Positions 43,048 through 54,569 of a stretch of 64,000 nt of DNA are shown in pieces (position 1 is the stretch's first letter; each line of letters begins with the position of its first letter). The notes beneath the pieces are model-generated. The model had not been told where the DNA came from. It saw only the letters and a list, made by a program, of their open reading frames with translations, and made no database searches. The position numbers and the translations under genes are program-made. This DNA comes from JAVDCA01 sp035293985 (GTDB taxonomy: Bacteria > Pseudomonadota > Alphaproteobacteria > Rhizobiales > Xanthobacteraceae), in assembly GCA_035293985.1 (NCBI GenBank), contig DATGLS010000004.1, positions 1 to 64,000 of the forward strand. Reading direction: 5' to 3'.

Positions 43048-44502
43048 ATGACGCGCGAGCGCCTCATTCCGCTGATCGTCGCGGTCGCGCTGTTCATGGA
43101 GAACATGGACTCGACCGTGATCGCGACCTCCCTGCCGGCGATCGCACGCGACATCGGCACCAACCCGCTCGCCCTGAAGCTCGCGGTGACGACGTACCTG
43201 CTGGCGCTCGCGGTCTTCATCCCGGCGAGCGGCTGGACCGCCGACCGGTTCGGCGCCCGCACGATCTTCCGCGCCGCCATCGCGGTCTTCATGGTCGGGT
43301 CGATCGGCTGCGCGCTGTCGCAGTCGCTGCATCATTTCGTGTTCGCGCGCTTCCTCCAGGGCATCGGCGGCGCCATGATGACGCCGGTCGGCCGCCTCGT
43401 GCTGGTGCGCAGCATCGACAAGCGCCGCCTCGTCGACGCCATGGCGTGGGTGTCGATCCCGGCGCTGGTCGGCCCGGTGCTCGGGCCGCCGCTCGGCGGC
43501 TTCATCACGACGTTCCTGTCCTGGCACTGGATCTTCCTCATCAACATCCCGATCGGCCTGATCGGCATCGCGCTCGCTGGCCGCTACATCGAGAATTTCC
43601 GCGCCGAGATCCGCGAGCCGTTCGACGGCATCGGCATGCTGCTCGCCGGGCTGGGCATCGCCGGCGTCGCATTCGGCCTCACCGCGATCGGCGCCAAGGG
43701 CTTCCTGCCGGTGAGCGCGCTCGTGGCCATGATCGCGGCCGGCTCGGTCTGCATCGTCCTCTACATGCTCCATGCCCGCCGCACGCCGAAGCCGGTGATC
43801 GATCTCTCGCTGTTTCGCCTGGCGAGCTTCCGCGCCGGCGTCGCCGGCGGCTTCGTCTTCCGCGTCGGCGCCGGCGCGATCCCGTTCCTGCTGCCGCTGA
43901 TGCTGCAGGTCGGTTTCGACAAGACGCCGTTTCAGTCGGGTCTGATCACGTTCGCAACCGCGGTCGGCGCGATGAGCATGAAATCCGTGGTGCCGATGAT
44001 GCTGCGCCGGTTCGGCTACAGGAACGTGCTCACCTTCAACGCGCTCATCGCCTCCGCGCTGGTTGCGGCCTGCGCGGCGTTCACCGCCGCCACGCCGGTC
44101 GTCATCATGCTGGTGGTCCTGTTCTTCGGCGGCTTCTTCCGCTCGCTGCAGTTCACCAGCGCGATGACGATCGGGTTCGCCGAGATCGAGCCCGACCGCA
44201 TGAGCCGGGCGACCTCGCTCGCGGCCGTGTGCCAGCAGCTCTCCGTCTCCGCCGGCGTCGCGGTCGGCGCCCTCACGGTCGAGCTGGTGGTCGCGGCGCG
44301 CGGCGAGGCCGCGATCGGCCCGCACGACTTCGCGCCCGCCTTCCTGGTGGTCTCCGCAATCTCGGCGCTGTCGGTCTTCATGTTCGCCCGCATGCCGGCC
44401 GATGCCGGCGCCGAGATGACCGGGAACGTGATCGCGCCGGCGCCGCCGCCCGCCGACGCCGCTGTCGAGGCGCCGGCGGCAAGCGAGCCGCGCAGCGCCT
44501 GA
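43048..44502 (+). CDS. MFS transporter, DHA2 (drug:H+ antiporter) type
   Basis: 484 residues with about 14 hydrophobic segments. Motifs: FMENMDSTVIATSLPAIA in helix 1 (the family D1 motif with Asp), GWTADRFGARTIFRAAI between helices 2 and 3, and LVGPVLGPPLGGFI in helix 5 (antiporter motif C). Export of drugs or metabolites is expected. No regulator is adjacent; a broken second MFS gene lies convergent to it. Confidence 0.92.
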   Translation: MTRERLIPLIVAVALFMENMDSTVIATSLPAIARDIGTNPLALKLAVTTYLLALAVFIPASGWTADRFGARTIFRAAIAVFMVGSIGCALSQSLHHFVFARFLQGIGGAMMTPVGRLVLVRSIDKRRLVDAMAWVSIPALVGPVLGPPLGGFITTFLSWHWIFLINIPIGLIGIALAGRYIENFRAEIREPFDGIGMLLAGLGIAGVAFGLTAIGAKGFLPVSALVAMIAAGSVCIVLYMLHARRTPKPVIDLSLFRLASFRAGVAGGFVFRVGAGAIPFLLPLMLQVGFDKTPFQSGLITFATAVGAMSMKSVVPMMLRRFGYRNVLTFNALIASALVAACAAFTAATPVVIMLVVLFFGGFFRSLQFTSAMTIGFAEIEPDRMSRATSLAAVCQQLSVSAGVAVGALTVELVVAARGEAAIGPHDFAPAFLVVSAISALSVFMFARMPADAGAEMTGNVIAPAPPPADAAVEAPAASEPRSA

Positions 44503-44512
44503 CCGCTTTCCG

Positions 44513-44750
44513 TCAAGGGCGCGGCGCGCTTGCGGGTTGCGCCGCGACCGCCAGCATCCGGAGCAAGGCCGCCGTGATCGTAATGGCGACGGCGAGGAGC
44601 CCGCGCGCCACCCACCTTGACCACGAAGGCATCGACCACGAACATGAATTGCGCCGCGATGGCGAGCACCCACCATCGGCGGTCGGTCGGCTTGGCGTCG
44701 GTCCGCGATGATGCGAGGGAAATTTTCGATTCTTCCCTGGGACGCGTCAT
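44513..44750 (-). pseudogene. Truncated MFS-type membrane protein gene
   Basis: The N-terminus gives RRWWVLAIAAQFMFVVDAFV, the first helix of a DHA2-type transporter. A change of frame then gives VARGLLAVAITITAALLRML and a stop at 44513. Nearly all of the usual 450 or so residues are absent, so it is a gene reduced to its two ends. Its ATG overlaps the stop of the SnoaL gene (ATGA). Confidence 0.55.
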
Positions 44751-45148
44751 GCTGATGAGTTTGCGATTGCCGGCGCGGGTGCGCCGGCAACCACGAACTG
44801 GTAATCGACGAGGATCTGGCCGGCGGCATCGACGATCAGGAACTCGAGCCCCGTCGCCAGCACTTGCACGCCATCCTGCGGCAGCATTTCCCAGTTGAAG
44901 GTGACGACGTCGCGCAGCGCGCGGGCATTGCGCACGGCCCGGAAGCGGTTGCGGTTGAGCCGCACGTTCTTGTCGTGCGAGCCGGCGATCCGCTGCTCGA
45001 GCGCCGCATGGCCGTGGGCCTCACGCTCGCCCACGTAATGCGCGCCCTGCGGCGTCCACAGCGCCGCGATCGCGCGCCGGCGCGCCTCGTCGTCCGTTTC
45101 GTTCCACACCGCCACGTAGCGGTCGGCCAGTTCTTGAGCATCGGTCAT
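44747..45148 (-). CDS. SnoaL-like protein next to a LysR gene
   Basis: 133 residues from the ATG at 45148, which follows GAAGGAGAC. Fold: AQELADRYVAVWNETDDEARRRAIAALWTPQGAHYVGEREAHGHAALEQRIAGSHDK, then RALRDVVTFNWEMLPQDGVQVLATGLEFLIVD. Function unknown. It is divergent from the LysR gene 120 bp away, which most likely controls it. Confidence 0.9.
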   Translation of the reverse strand: MTDAQELADRYVAVWNETDDEARRRAIAALWTPQGAHYVGEREAHGHAALEQRIAGSHDKNVRLNRNRFRAVRNARALRDVVTFNWEMLPQDGVQVLATGLEFLIVDAAGQILVDYQFVVAGAPAPAIANSSA

Positions 45149-45268
45149 GGAAGTCTCCTTCGTTGCCAATCGAGGACGGGAAGCTAGGCGGGGAAATTGA
45201 CAAGCAAAACGCGTGAGTGAGATATGAGCAAATAAGTCCAACTTAATAATGGATCCCGGAGACCCACC

Positions 45269-46210
45269 ATGGCGCGCGTCGACCAGTTCAGCGGGCTTGC
45301 CGAGTTTCTCGCGGTCGCCCAGCACGCGAGCTTCCGGGCCGCCGGCGCCGAGCTCAGGGTCACGCCATCCGCCGTGAGCCAGGCCGTGCGGGCGCTGGAG
45401 ACGCGCCTGCACATGCCCCTGTTCGCGCGCACCACGCGCAACGTCGCGCTGACCGAAGCCGGCGCCGCCCTGCTCGCGCGGCTCTCGCCGGCGGCGGCCG
45501 AAATCGGGTCCGCGCTCGAATCGCTCGGCGCGCTGCGCGAACGCCCGACCGGCACCTTGCGCCTTTCCGTGCCGCGGATCGCGGTCGACCTCGCGATGCT
45601 GCGCGTGCTGCCGGCCTATCGCGAGGCCTGCCCGGACGTCACGGTCGAGATCGACGTCAACGACACCTCGATCGATCTCGCGACGATGCAATTCGATGCC
45701 GGCATCCGCATCGGCGCCGATATCGAGCGCGATATGATCGCGGCGCGGATCACGCCGGACTTCCGCTGGGTCGTCGTCGGATCACCCGCCTATTTCGTCG
45801 AGCATGGAAAGCCGAAATCGCCGCGAGACCTCGCCCGGCATCAATGCATCCGCTATCGCTACCCGACCGCGCGGGCGGTTCACCGCTGGGGCTTCCGGCA
45901 AAGGGCGCGCAGCTACTCGCTCGATCCGCCGGCCCGCATCATCGTCAACGATCACCTCACCATGATCGCGTGTGCGAAGCTCGGCCTTGGCGTCGCCTAT
46001 ACGGCCGACCTCGTCGCGGCGCCGGCGCTCGCATCAGGCGAGCTCGAGGAGGTGCTCGCGCCGCACCTGCCGACGACGCCCGGCCTCTTTCTCTATTTCC
46101 CGGCGCGCAGCCAGACCCAGCCCAAGCTTCGCGCCTTCATCGACCTGGCGCGGCGGATTCTGCTGGATGCAGCGCCGCCCGCGTCAGTGCGCAGGCGGCG
46201 TCCGCGATGA
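45269..46210 (+). CDS. LysR family transcriptional regulator
   Basis: 313 residues after a GGAG site. N-terminal HTH: FLAVAQHASFRAAGAELRVTPSAVSQAVRALETRLHMPLFARTTRNVALTEAG. The effector domain (about 90-300) has FDAGIRIGADIERDMIAARITPDFRWVVVGSPAYFVEHGKPKSPRDLARHQCIRYR, the pattern of DsdA/CrgA-like regulators. Divergent from the SnoaL gene; ligand unknown. Confidence 0.95.
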   Translation: MARVDQFSGLAEFLAVAQHASFRAAGAELRVTPSAVSQAVRALETRLHMPLFARTTRNVALTEAGAALLARLSPAAAEIGSALESLGALRERPTGTLRLSVPRIAVDLAMLRVLPAYREACPDVTVEIDVNDTSIDLATMQFDAGIRIGADIERDMIAARITPDFRWVVVGSPAYFVEHGKPKSPRDLARHQCIRYRYPTARAVHRWGFRQRARSYSLDPPARIIVNDHLTMIACAKLGLGVAYTADLVAAPALASGELEEVLAPHLPTTPGLFLYFPARSQTQPKLRAFIDLARRILLDAAPPASVRRRRPR

Positions 46211-46215
46211 AGGAC

Positions 46216-46914
46216 CTACGCGGTCGCTTGCTCGCTGCGAAACCCTGTCGCCAGCACGTAAAGCTCCGCCGAGTCGGCGCGACTTGCCGCGGGCTTGACG
46301 TGGCGCACCGTGGCGAAATCGCGCTTGAGCTCCGCAAGCAATGCGCCTTCGGTCCCACCCTGCAGCACCTTGCACAGGAACGTGCCGCCGGGGCTCAACA
46401 CCTCGCGGGCGAACTGCGCGGCCGTCTCGGCCAGCGCCATGATCTTGAGATGGTCGGTCTTGCGATGGCCGGTCGCGTTCGCGGCCATGTCGGAGAGCAC
46501 GACGTCGGCCGGCCCGCCGAGCAGCGCCTTGAGGCGATCCGGCGCCGCCGGATCGAGAAAATCGAGGTGCAGGACGTCGACCCCCGCGACCGGCATCATT
46601 TCGAGGATATCGATCGCGACGACGCGGCCGCGCCCGCTGTCGGCGCCGACGCGCTTGGCGGCGATCTGGCTCCAGCCGCCCGGCGCCGCGCCGAGATCGA
46701 CCACGCGCGCACCGGCTTTGAGAAGGTGGTGCTTGTCATCCATCTCGACGAGCTTGTAGGCGGCGCGTGAACGCAGGCCCTCGCGCTTGGCGCGCGCGAC
46801 ATACGGATCGTTCAGCTGGCGATCGAGCCAGAGTTTCGAGGAGAGCGAACGCTTCTTGCCGCGCACCTGCACCTTGAGGTCGCGCCCGCCCCGCTCGCCG
46901 CGGCCTCCCGTCAT
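46216..46914 (-). CDS. rlmE: 23S rRNA 2'-O-ribose methyltransferase RlmE (FtsJ)
   Basis: 232 residues from the ATG at 46914. Motifs: ARAKREGLRSRAAYKLVEMDDK with the first catalytic Lys, VVDLGAAPGGWSQIAAKRVG for SAM, VVLSDMAANATGHRKTDH with the Asp, then FLCKVLQGG with the second Lys. RlmE methylates U2552 of 23S rRNA. It overlaps the ppx stop (ATGA), the usual ppx-rlmE coupling in alphaproteobacteria. Confidence 0.96.
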   Translation of the reverse strand: MTGGRGERGGRDLKVQVRGKKRSLSSKLWLDRQLNDPYVARAKREGLRSRAAYKLVEMDDKHHLLKAGARVVDLGAAPGGWSQIAAKRVGADSGRGRVVAIDILEMMPVAGVDVLHLDFLDPAAPDRLKALLGGPADVVLSDMAANATGHRKTDHLKIMALAETAAQFAREVLSPGGTFLCKVLQGGTEGALLAELKRDFATVRHVKPAASRADSAELYVLATGFRSEQATA

Positions 46915-48146
46915 GGTCCAGCTCTTGGTCCAGCTCTTGGTCCAGCTCTCGGTTCGGCTCTCGGATCGGTTCTCGGCTCGTCCCAAACGCCGTCGGCGCG
47001 CATCATCTCGACCAGCATGCCTTCGCGCAGGCCGCGGTCGGCAACCCGCAGGCGCCGGCACGGGAAGGCGCGGCGGATCGCCTCGAGGATCGCGCAGCCC
47101 GCGAGCACGAGATCGGCGCGTTCCGGGCCGATGCAGGCATTGTCGACGCGCTGGTCATAGGACATCGCCAGCAGGCGCTCGACCACGCCGGTCACCTGGC
47201 CATCGTCGAGCCAGCAGCCATCGACGCGACGGCGGTCGTAGCGCGGCAACCCGAGATAGACCCCGGCGATCGTCGTCACGGTCCCGGAGGTGCCGAGCAG
47301 ATGCATGCGGCTCACCTCGCCGGCGTGGGCGGCCGCGAATGACGCGATGCGCGCCGCGACCTCGTCGATCATCGCCTCGAATTTCGCGCGCGAGACCTCG
47401 TGGCCGCCGTAGCGCTCGGCCAGTGTGACGACGCCGAGCGGGATCGATATCCATCCCTCGATGCGCGGCGCCGGCGGGCCGCGCCGCGTCGGCGCGCACG
47501 GCCCGAGCCGCACCAGCTCGGACGAGCCGCCGCCGATGTCGAACAGGATGACGCCCTCGGCATCGGGATCGATCAGCGGCGTGCAGCCGGTCGCGGCGAG
47601 CGCGGCCTCGGTCTTGCGGTCGATGATCTCGAGGTCGAGACCGACCTCGCGCAGGATGCGGGCATGGAATTCATCGCCGTTCTGCGCCGCCCGGCACGCC
47701 TCGGTCGCGATCAGACGGGCACGGCCGGCGTGGCGGTGGCGCATCTTGTCACGGCACACGCTGAGCGCGGCGACCGCCCGCTCGATCGCGGCTTCGCTGA
47801 TTCGCCCCGAGGCCGATATGCCCTCGCCCAGCCGGATGATGCGCGAGAACGCGTCGATCACGCGAAACGCGTGGCCGGCCGGCCGGGCGACGAGCAGGCG
47901 GCAATTGTTGGTGCCGAGATCGAGCGCCGCATAGGTCGTGCGCGGCTCGCCCGCCGCGCGCGCCTGATCGCGGCCGCCGCCATGGTGGGACTCATGGTGC
48001 GACTCAAGGTGCGACTCACGGCGCGCGTCATGCCGCCCATCAGCGCGCCCATCCTGGCGCACATAGGGGCCACGACCCCGCTGGCCGTCAAACGACCGCG
48101 GCCCATCGGGCGCAGGGTCGAGGCCGCCCTCGGCCTCGTCTTCCAT
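46911..48146 (-). CDS. ppx: Exopolyphosphatase / pppGpp phosphohydrolase (Ppx/GppA)
   Basis: 411 residues. YAALDLGTNNCRLLVA and ILFDIGGGSSELVRL are the two phosphate-binding motifs of the ASKHA fold, with EACRAAQNG and LLGTSGTVTTIAGVYLGL between and after. It should hydrolyse polyphosphate or pppGpp. Both ends are extended by repeats: residues 40-60 contain (ESHH)n and the C-terminus (RAGP)n, each made by 12-bp tandem DNA repeats. The true start could be an internal one near residue 65. Confidence 0.94.
   Translation of the reverse strand: MEDEAEGGLDPAPDGPRSFDGQRGRGPYVRQDGRADGRHDARRESHLESHHESHHGGGRDQARAAGEPRTTYAALDLGTNNCRLLVARPAGHAFRVIDAFSRIIRLGEGISASGRISEAAIERAVAALSVCRDKMRHRHAGRARLIATEACRAAQNGDEFHARILREVGLDLEIIDRKTEAALAATGCTPLIDPDAEGVILFDIGGGSSELVRLGPCAPTRRGPPAPRIEGWISIPLGVVTLAERYGGHEVSRAKFEAMIDEVAARIASFAAAHAGEVSRMHLLGTSGTVTTIAGVYLGLPRYDRRRVDGCWLDDGQVTGVVERLLAMSYDQRVDNACIGPERADLVLAGCAILEAIRRAFPCRRLRVADRGLREGMLVEMMRADGVWDEPRTDPRAEPRAGPRAGPRAGP
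46921..46980. repeat. 12-bp tandem repeat, five copies, at the ppx 3' end
   Basis: Units GCTCTTGGTCCA (twice), GCTCTCGGTTCG, GCTCTCGGATCG and GTTCTCGGCTCG encode the repeated Arg-Ala-Gly-Pro tail of Ppx just before its stop. Confidence 0.9.
47981..48028. repeat. 12-bp tandem repeat, four copies, near the ppx 5' end
   Basis: Units CATGGTGGGACT, CATGGTGCGACT, CAAGGTGCGACT and CACGGCGCGCGT encode the His/Ser/Glu-rich stretch near residues 40-55 of Ppx. Confidence 0.88.
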
Positions 48147-48381
48147 CGAGAACCTTTCCCGCCGCTTCGGAGCCCCCAGTGTCGCCCCTTGGGTCTCGAC
48201 AACGCGGCACGTGTTTCGCCGATCGGTAACGAGTGTAACAGTGTCGCGCGGCAGTGCAACATAGCTGGGCTTCGGCTACGGTCTGGCTCGATCCTTGTCC
48301 CCGCCGTGCCCCTCCTCTATCCAACTCCCATATTCCCCACAGCCCCAACCAAGCCCCACCGCGAACCCCCGTGAATCTGCA

Positions 48382-50736
<2,355 letters not shown>

Positions 50737-50740
50737 CCTC

Positions 50741-50830
50741 GCAGGGTGGGCTAAAACCGCTAACGCGGCGTCCCCACGCGGAGCGGATGCGGACGTGGCG
50801 GTGGGCACGCTTCGCTTTGCCCATCCTACG
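50741..50830. repeat. REP-like palindromic element at the chrA 3' end
   Basis: Outer arms GCAGGGTGGGC and GCCCATCCTACG with an inner CCACGCG/GTGGCGG pair, between two convergent genes. The outer right arm overlaps the last codon and TAG stop of chrA. Confidence 0.7.
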
Positions 50831-52046
50831 ACCAATGTGCGATCAGTCCCCCGGCGACCGCAGCGAGCACCACCACGATCCACGGCGGCCATTTCCACAG
50901 CGCGAGCGCGAGGAACGCGACGGCCGCGAGCGCGAAATCGACCGGCGCCGTGATGGCGCTGACCCACACCGGGCGATAGAGCGCGGCGAGCAGCAGACCG
51001 ACCACGGCCGCGTTGATGCCGCGCAACGCGGCCTGTGCGCGCGGGTTGCCGCGCAGCGCCGCCCAGAACGGCAGCGCGCCGAACACGAGCAGGAACGAGG
51101 GCAGGAAGACGGCGACGAGGCAGATGATGGCGCCGATCCAGCCGCTCGGCTGCGTCTTCATCACGGCGCCCAGATAAGCCGAGAAGGTGAACAGCGGGCC
51201 GGGCACCGCCTGCGCGGCGCCGTAGCCGGCGAGGAAGTCGTCGTTGCTCACCCAGCCGGGCGGCACCACCTCGGCCTGGAGCAGCGGCAGCACCACATGA
51301 CCGCCGCCGAACACCAGCGAGCCGGAGCGATAAAAGCTGTCGAACAGCGCAAGCGGTTGCCATCCGGTCGCGGCATCGAGCAGCGGCAAGCCCGCGAGCA
51401 GCGCAAAGAACGAAGCGAGGCAGGTAAGCGCGAGCCTCTTTGCGATCGGCACGTGCAGCGCCGAGCCCGCGCGCGCGGCGGCGTCGTGCAGCGCGACGAG
51501 CCCGATGATGCCGCCGGCCGCGATCGCGCCGATCTGGCCCCAGGCCGTGGGCACGAGCAGCACCACCACGGCGGCAAACACGGCGAGCGTCGCGCGCGGA
51601 CGATCCGGGCAGAGCGAGCGCGCCATGCCCCACACGGCCTGCGCCACCACCGCGACGGCGGCGATCTTGAGCCCATGCAGCCAGCCCGAGCCGAGCGCGC
51701 CCTGCAGCGTGCCGAGGCCGTAGGCGAACAGCACCATCGCGATCGCCGACGGCAGCGTGAACCCGGCCCACGCCGCAAGCGCGCCGGGAATGCCTGCGCG
51801 CAGCAAACCGATTCCGATTCCGGTCTGGCTCGAGGCCGGACCCGGCAGGAACTGGCAGAGCGCGACGAGGTCGACATAGGAGCGCTCATCGAGCCAGCGC
51901 CGACGCTCGACGACCTCGGTGTGGAAATAGCCGAGATGGGCGACCGGGCCTCCAAATGAGGTAAGTCCGAGCCTGAGAAAGACCGCGAACACCTCAGGCC
52001 AACGACCTGGAGCAGCTTTGGATTCGGCCGTGTCGGGGACTGGCAT
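50826..52046 (-). CDS. chrA: Chromate efflux transporter ChrA (long-chain)
   Basis: 406 residues, two homologous halves of the CHR fold. First half: FLRLGLTSFGGPVAHLGYFHTEVVERRRWLDERSYVDLVALCQFLPGPASSQTGIGIG. Second half: LVFGGGHVVLPLLQAEVVPPGWVSNDDFLAGYGAAQAVPGPLFTFSAYLGA. About ten membrane segments. It exports chromate driven by the membrane potential. No chrB regulator is adjacent. Confidence 0.96.
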   Translation of the reverse strand: MPVPDTAESKAAPGRWPEVFAVFLRLGLTSFGGPVAHLGYFHTEVVERRRWLDERSYVDLVALCQFLPGPASSQTGIGIGLLRAGIPGALAAWAGFTLPSAIAMVLFAYGLGTLQGALGSGWLHGLKIAAVAVVAQAVWGMARSLCPDRPRATLAVFAAVVVLLVPTAWGQIGAIAAGGIIGLVALHDAAARAGSALHVPIAKRLALTCLASFFALLAGLPLLDAATGWQPLALFDSFYRSGSLVFGGGHVVLPLLQAEVVPPGWVSNDDFLAGYGAAQAVPGPLFTFSAYLGAVMKTQPSGWIGAIICLVAVFLPSFLLVFGALPFWAALRGNPRAQAALRGINAAVVGLLLAALYRPVWVSAITAPVDFALAAVAFLALALWKWPPWIVVVLAAVAGGLIAHWS

Positions 52047-52146
52047 TGTCGCGCGTATCGTTGCGGAACCGGGCGTTGGTCCGCCGGGTTATTTCCTAAT
52101 TAGCCCTGATCGGCAACGGGCCATATGCGCGAACCAGGAGGCCGAG

Positions 52147-52356
52147 ATGGCAGACGGCAATGGCGATCCGCGCCATCACACCCAGAAGATGGCGAAGCGG
52201 CTGCAAGAGACGATCACGCATCTACGCGAGGACGTGACCAAGGTCGACGAGCCTCAGCTCAAAGCGATGTTCGAGACGTCCGCCGAGGTGCTCGGCGGGC
52301 TCGTCAAGGCATTCAAGGATTACGAGCAGAAGAACGAGGCGGCCTGGCGGAAATAG
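52147..52356 (+). CDS. Small helical protein of unknown function
   Basis: 69 residues from the ATG at 52147, with a near-perfect AGGAGG site six bases upstream. Sequence such as HHTQKMAKRLQETITHLREDV and MFETSAEVLGGLVKAFKDYEQKNEAAW predicts two amphipathic helices in a hairpin. No family recognised; similar short proteins are common in this group of bacteria. Divergent from chrA. Confidence 0.75.
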   Translation: MADGNGDPRHHTQKMAKRLQETITHLREDVTKVDEPQLKAMFETSAEVLGGLVKAFKDYEQKNEAAWRK

Positions 52357-52542
52357 CGAGACGGCGTCGTCGGAAACCGTCGGCGATTACGATCTCCACC
52401 GCACGCGCCGCAACATCAGCCGGCCATGTGGCGGGCCTCGAACGCATGATCGCCATCGACGATCTCGCCAAGGTCACGCCGACATGACCTGTTCGCCACG
52501 TCGGACGCCGGTATGCTATCCGTGTTCCCCACGGAGGAGCGC

Positions 52543-53352
52543 ATGGATGCCTACATCTGCACCGCCTGCGGCACGCAATACGCCCCAAGCGAGAAACCGC
52601 CGGCGCAATGCACGATCTGCGAGGAAGAGCGGCAATACGTGCCGCCGACCGGGCAGAGCTGGACCACGCTCGCGGCGCTCGCGGCGCGCGACTTCAATGC
52701 CTGGCGCGAGCACGAGGCGGGCTTACTCGGCATCGGTACGCAGCCGGCCTTCGCGATCGGCCAGCGCGCGTTGCTGGTCCGCACGCCGCACGGCAATGTT
52801 CTGTGGGACTGCATCGCGCTCCTCGACGAGGCGACGGTCACGCTGATCAAGTCGCTCGGCGGCGTCGCGGCGATCGGCATCTCGCACCCGCATTTCTACA
52901 CCACCATGGTGGAATGGAGCCGCGCCTTCGGCGGTGCGCCGATCCACCTGCATGCGGACGACCGCGACTGGATCATGCGGCCCGACCCGGCGATCAAGCT
53001 ATGGGAGGGCGAAACGCTTACGCTCATGCCCGACGTGACCATGATCCGCGGCGGCGGACATTTTCCCGGCGGATCGATGCTGCATTGGGCAAAGGGCGCG
53101 GACGGCCGCGGCGTGCTGTGCTCGTCGGATATCGCGACCGTCACGACCGATCGCAAGTTCCTCACCTTCATGCGAAGCTATCCGAACTTCATCCCACTCT
53201 CGGCGCGGCAGGTCGAGGGCATCGCGGCGGCGCTTGCGCCGTTCCGGTTCGACACTATCTATGGACATTATTTCGATCGCGTGATCCGCCGCGACGGCGA
53301 AGCCGTGCTGAGGAAATCCGTCGCGCGCTACCTCGAGGCGATCGGCGCTTGA
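52543..53352 (+). CDS. Metallo-beta-lactamase fold hydrolase with N-terminal zinc ribbon
   Basis: 269 residues from the ATG at 52543 after GGAGGAG. Residues 1-30 are a rubredoxin-like ribbon with two CxxC pairs (CTACGTQ, CTICEEE). The hydrolase part has SHPHFYTTMVEWSRAF in place of the usual HxHxDH, then GGHFPGGSMLHW, SSDIATV and IYGHYFDRV, so the metal ligands are partly changed. Role unknown. It is followed by the DUF427 gene after 15 bp. Confidence 0.87.
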   Translation: MDAYICTACGTQYAPSEKPPAQCTICEEERQYVPPTGQSWTTLAALAARDFNAWREHEAGLLGIGTQPAFAIGQRALLVRTPHGNVLWDCIALLDEATVTLIKSLGGVAAIGISHPHFYTTMVEWSRAFGGAPIHLHADDRDWIMRPDPAIKLWEGETLTLMPDVTMIRGGGHFPGGSMLHWAKGADGRGVLCSSDIATVTTDRKFLTFMRSYPNFIPLSARQVEGIAAALAPFRFDTIYGHYFDRVIRRDGEAVLRKSVARYLEAIGA

Positions 53353-53367
53353 TGGGAGCAGGCCAGC

Positions 53368-53718
53368 ATGAGCAAGGACCATCCGATCCGCATCGAAACA
53401 AATCCGCACCGCGTGCAGGTACGGCTCGGCGGCAAGACCGTGGTCGACACCACGCGGGCGCTCACCCTGTTCGAGGCGTCCTATCCGGGAGTGCAATACG
53501 TGCCGCGCGAGGATGCCGACATGTCGCTGCTGACCCGCACGACGCACCACACGCACTGCCCGTACAAAGGCGACGCATCGTACTACTCGATCCATGCCGA
53601 CGGCCGCGACGCCGAGAATGCCGTGTGGACCTACGAGCAACCGTTTCCCGGCGTGGCGCAGATCGCCGGATACCTGGCGTTCTACCCGAACAAGGTCGAG
53701 ATCACGGTCGATAAGTGA
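53368..53718 (+). CDS. DUF427 family protein
   Basis: 116 residues: HRVQVRLGGKTVVDTTRALTLFEASYPGVQYVPREDADMSLLTRTTHHTHCPYKGDASYYSI, then WTYEQPFPGVAQIAGYLAFYPNKVEI. This is a complete DUF427 domain, a small beta-tent fold of unknown function. The HCPYKG segment is the family hallmark. Probably co-transcribed with the zinc-ribbon hydrolase. Confidence 0.95.
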   Translation: MSKDHPIRIETNPHRVQVRLGGKTVVDTTRALTLFEASYPGVQYVPREDADMSLLTRTTHHTHCPYKGDASYYSIHADGRDAENAVWTYEQPFPGVAQIAGYLAFYPNKVEITVDK

Positions 53719-53834
53719 CGGCCTCGTCATGCCCGGCCATGGGCAGCCATGGGCCGTGCATCGACGAGTTGCTTGCCCTCATCCAGAAAGACGTGGACGG
53801 CCGGGACAAGCCCGCCCATGACGAGTCCTCGGGG

Positions 53835-54437
53835 TTACGGTTCCTGCGAATCCATCAAAATGAACGCCACGCGGCACGGGACCGTGCCGTGGTTGATCCA
53901 GGCATGATTGGTCGCCTGCTGCACCACGACATCGCCGGCCTTCAGGTGCACGACGCTGTCGTCCATCATCATGTCGATCTCGCCCGACATGATGAGCGCG
54001 TAGTCGACCGTTCGGGTGCGATGCATCATCGGGTGTCGGGGCGGGAGGCCCCGCTTTGGCGCATCCGGCCCCGCGACCTTCATCATCGTATCCATCGGCA
54101 GGTGCTCGATCTTGTCGGTCATCGGCACGAAATCGACGATGCGGAAGATGGTGCCGTTCTTCGGCGGCTGCAGCGCGACCTTGATCTTGCCGCGATCCTC
54201 GGTCCAGTTGAAATCGGCCGGCATGGCCTGCGTCACCCATACGTCTCCGGCCGGGTTGGGCGAGCGGAAGCTCCGCAGCGGCAGCGCGTCGTCGATCAGC
54301 GCGACCGATTTCCCGTCCTTGTTGATCGTCGTCACTACCCGATGCACGCTCGCGGGCGCCGTGCCCTGCTGGCCCGCCGCGTAGCCGGCCGCGACCAGTG
54401 CGATCGCGGCAAGCGCCAATGCAAGCTGTCGTCTCAT
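53835..54437 (-). CDS. Exported cupin domain protein
   Basis: 200 residues from the ATG at 54437 after AGGGAGGA. A signal sequence (LALALAAIALVAAGYAAG) precedes a cupin: PPRHPMMHRTRTVDYALIMSGEIDMMMDDSVVHLKAGDVVVQQATNHAWINHGTVPCRVAFIL, with several His that could bind metal. Similar proteins in this order are small periplasmic cupins of unknown substrate. Divergent from the Bug-protein gene. Confidence 0.88.
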   Translation of the reverse strand: MRRQLALALAAIALVAAGYAAGQQGTAPASVHRVVTTINKDGKSVALIDDALPLRSFRSPNPAGDVWVTQAMPADFNWTEDRGKIKVALQPPKNGTIFRIVDFVPMTDKIEHLPMDTMMKVAGPDAPKRGLPPRHPMMHRTRTVDYALIMSGEIDMMMDDSVVHLKAGDVVVQQATNHAWINHGTVPCRVAFILMDSQEP

Positions 54438-54569
54438 GTCCGTCCTCCCTGGCTGGTTGCTGCTTGCCGCCGATCCTACTTGGATGGTCCGCATCCTGTC
54501 ATGACCGGATTGCGCGCGCCGCGGGGGCGCCGCTAGGCTAGCGGCGTCCGAAGCTCGCGAGGAAGCCGC

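Noticed and set aside
42943..44829. A 628-codon open frame antisense to the DHA2 exporter
   Set aside because: Asp/Arg/Ala-rich shadow of a GC-rich membrane protein gene; the exporter has full family motifs.
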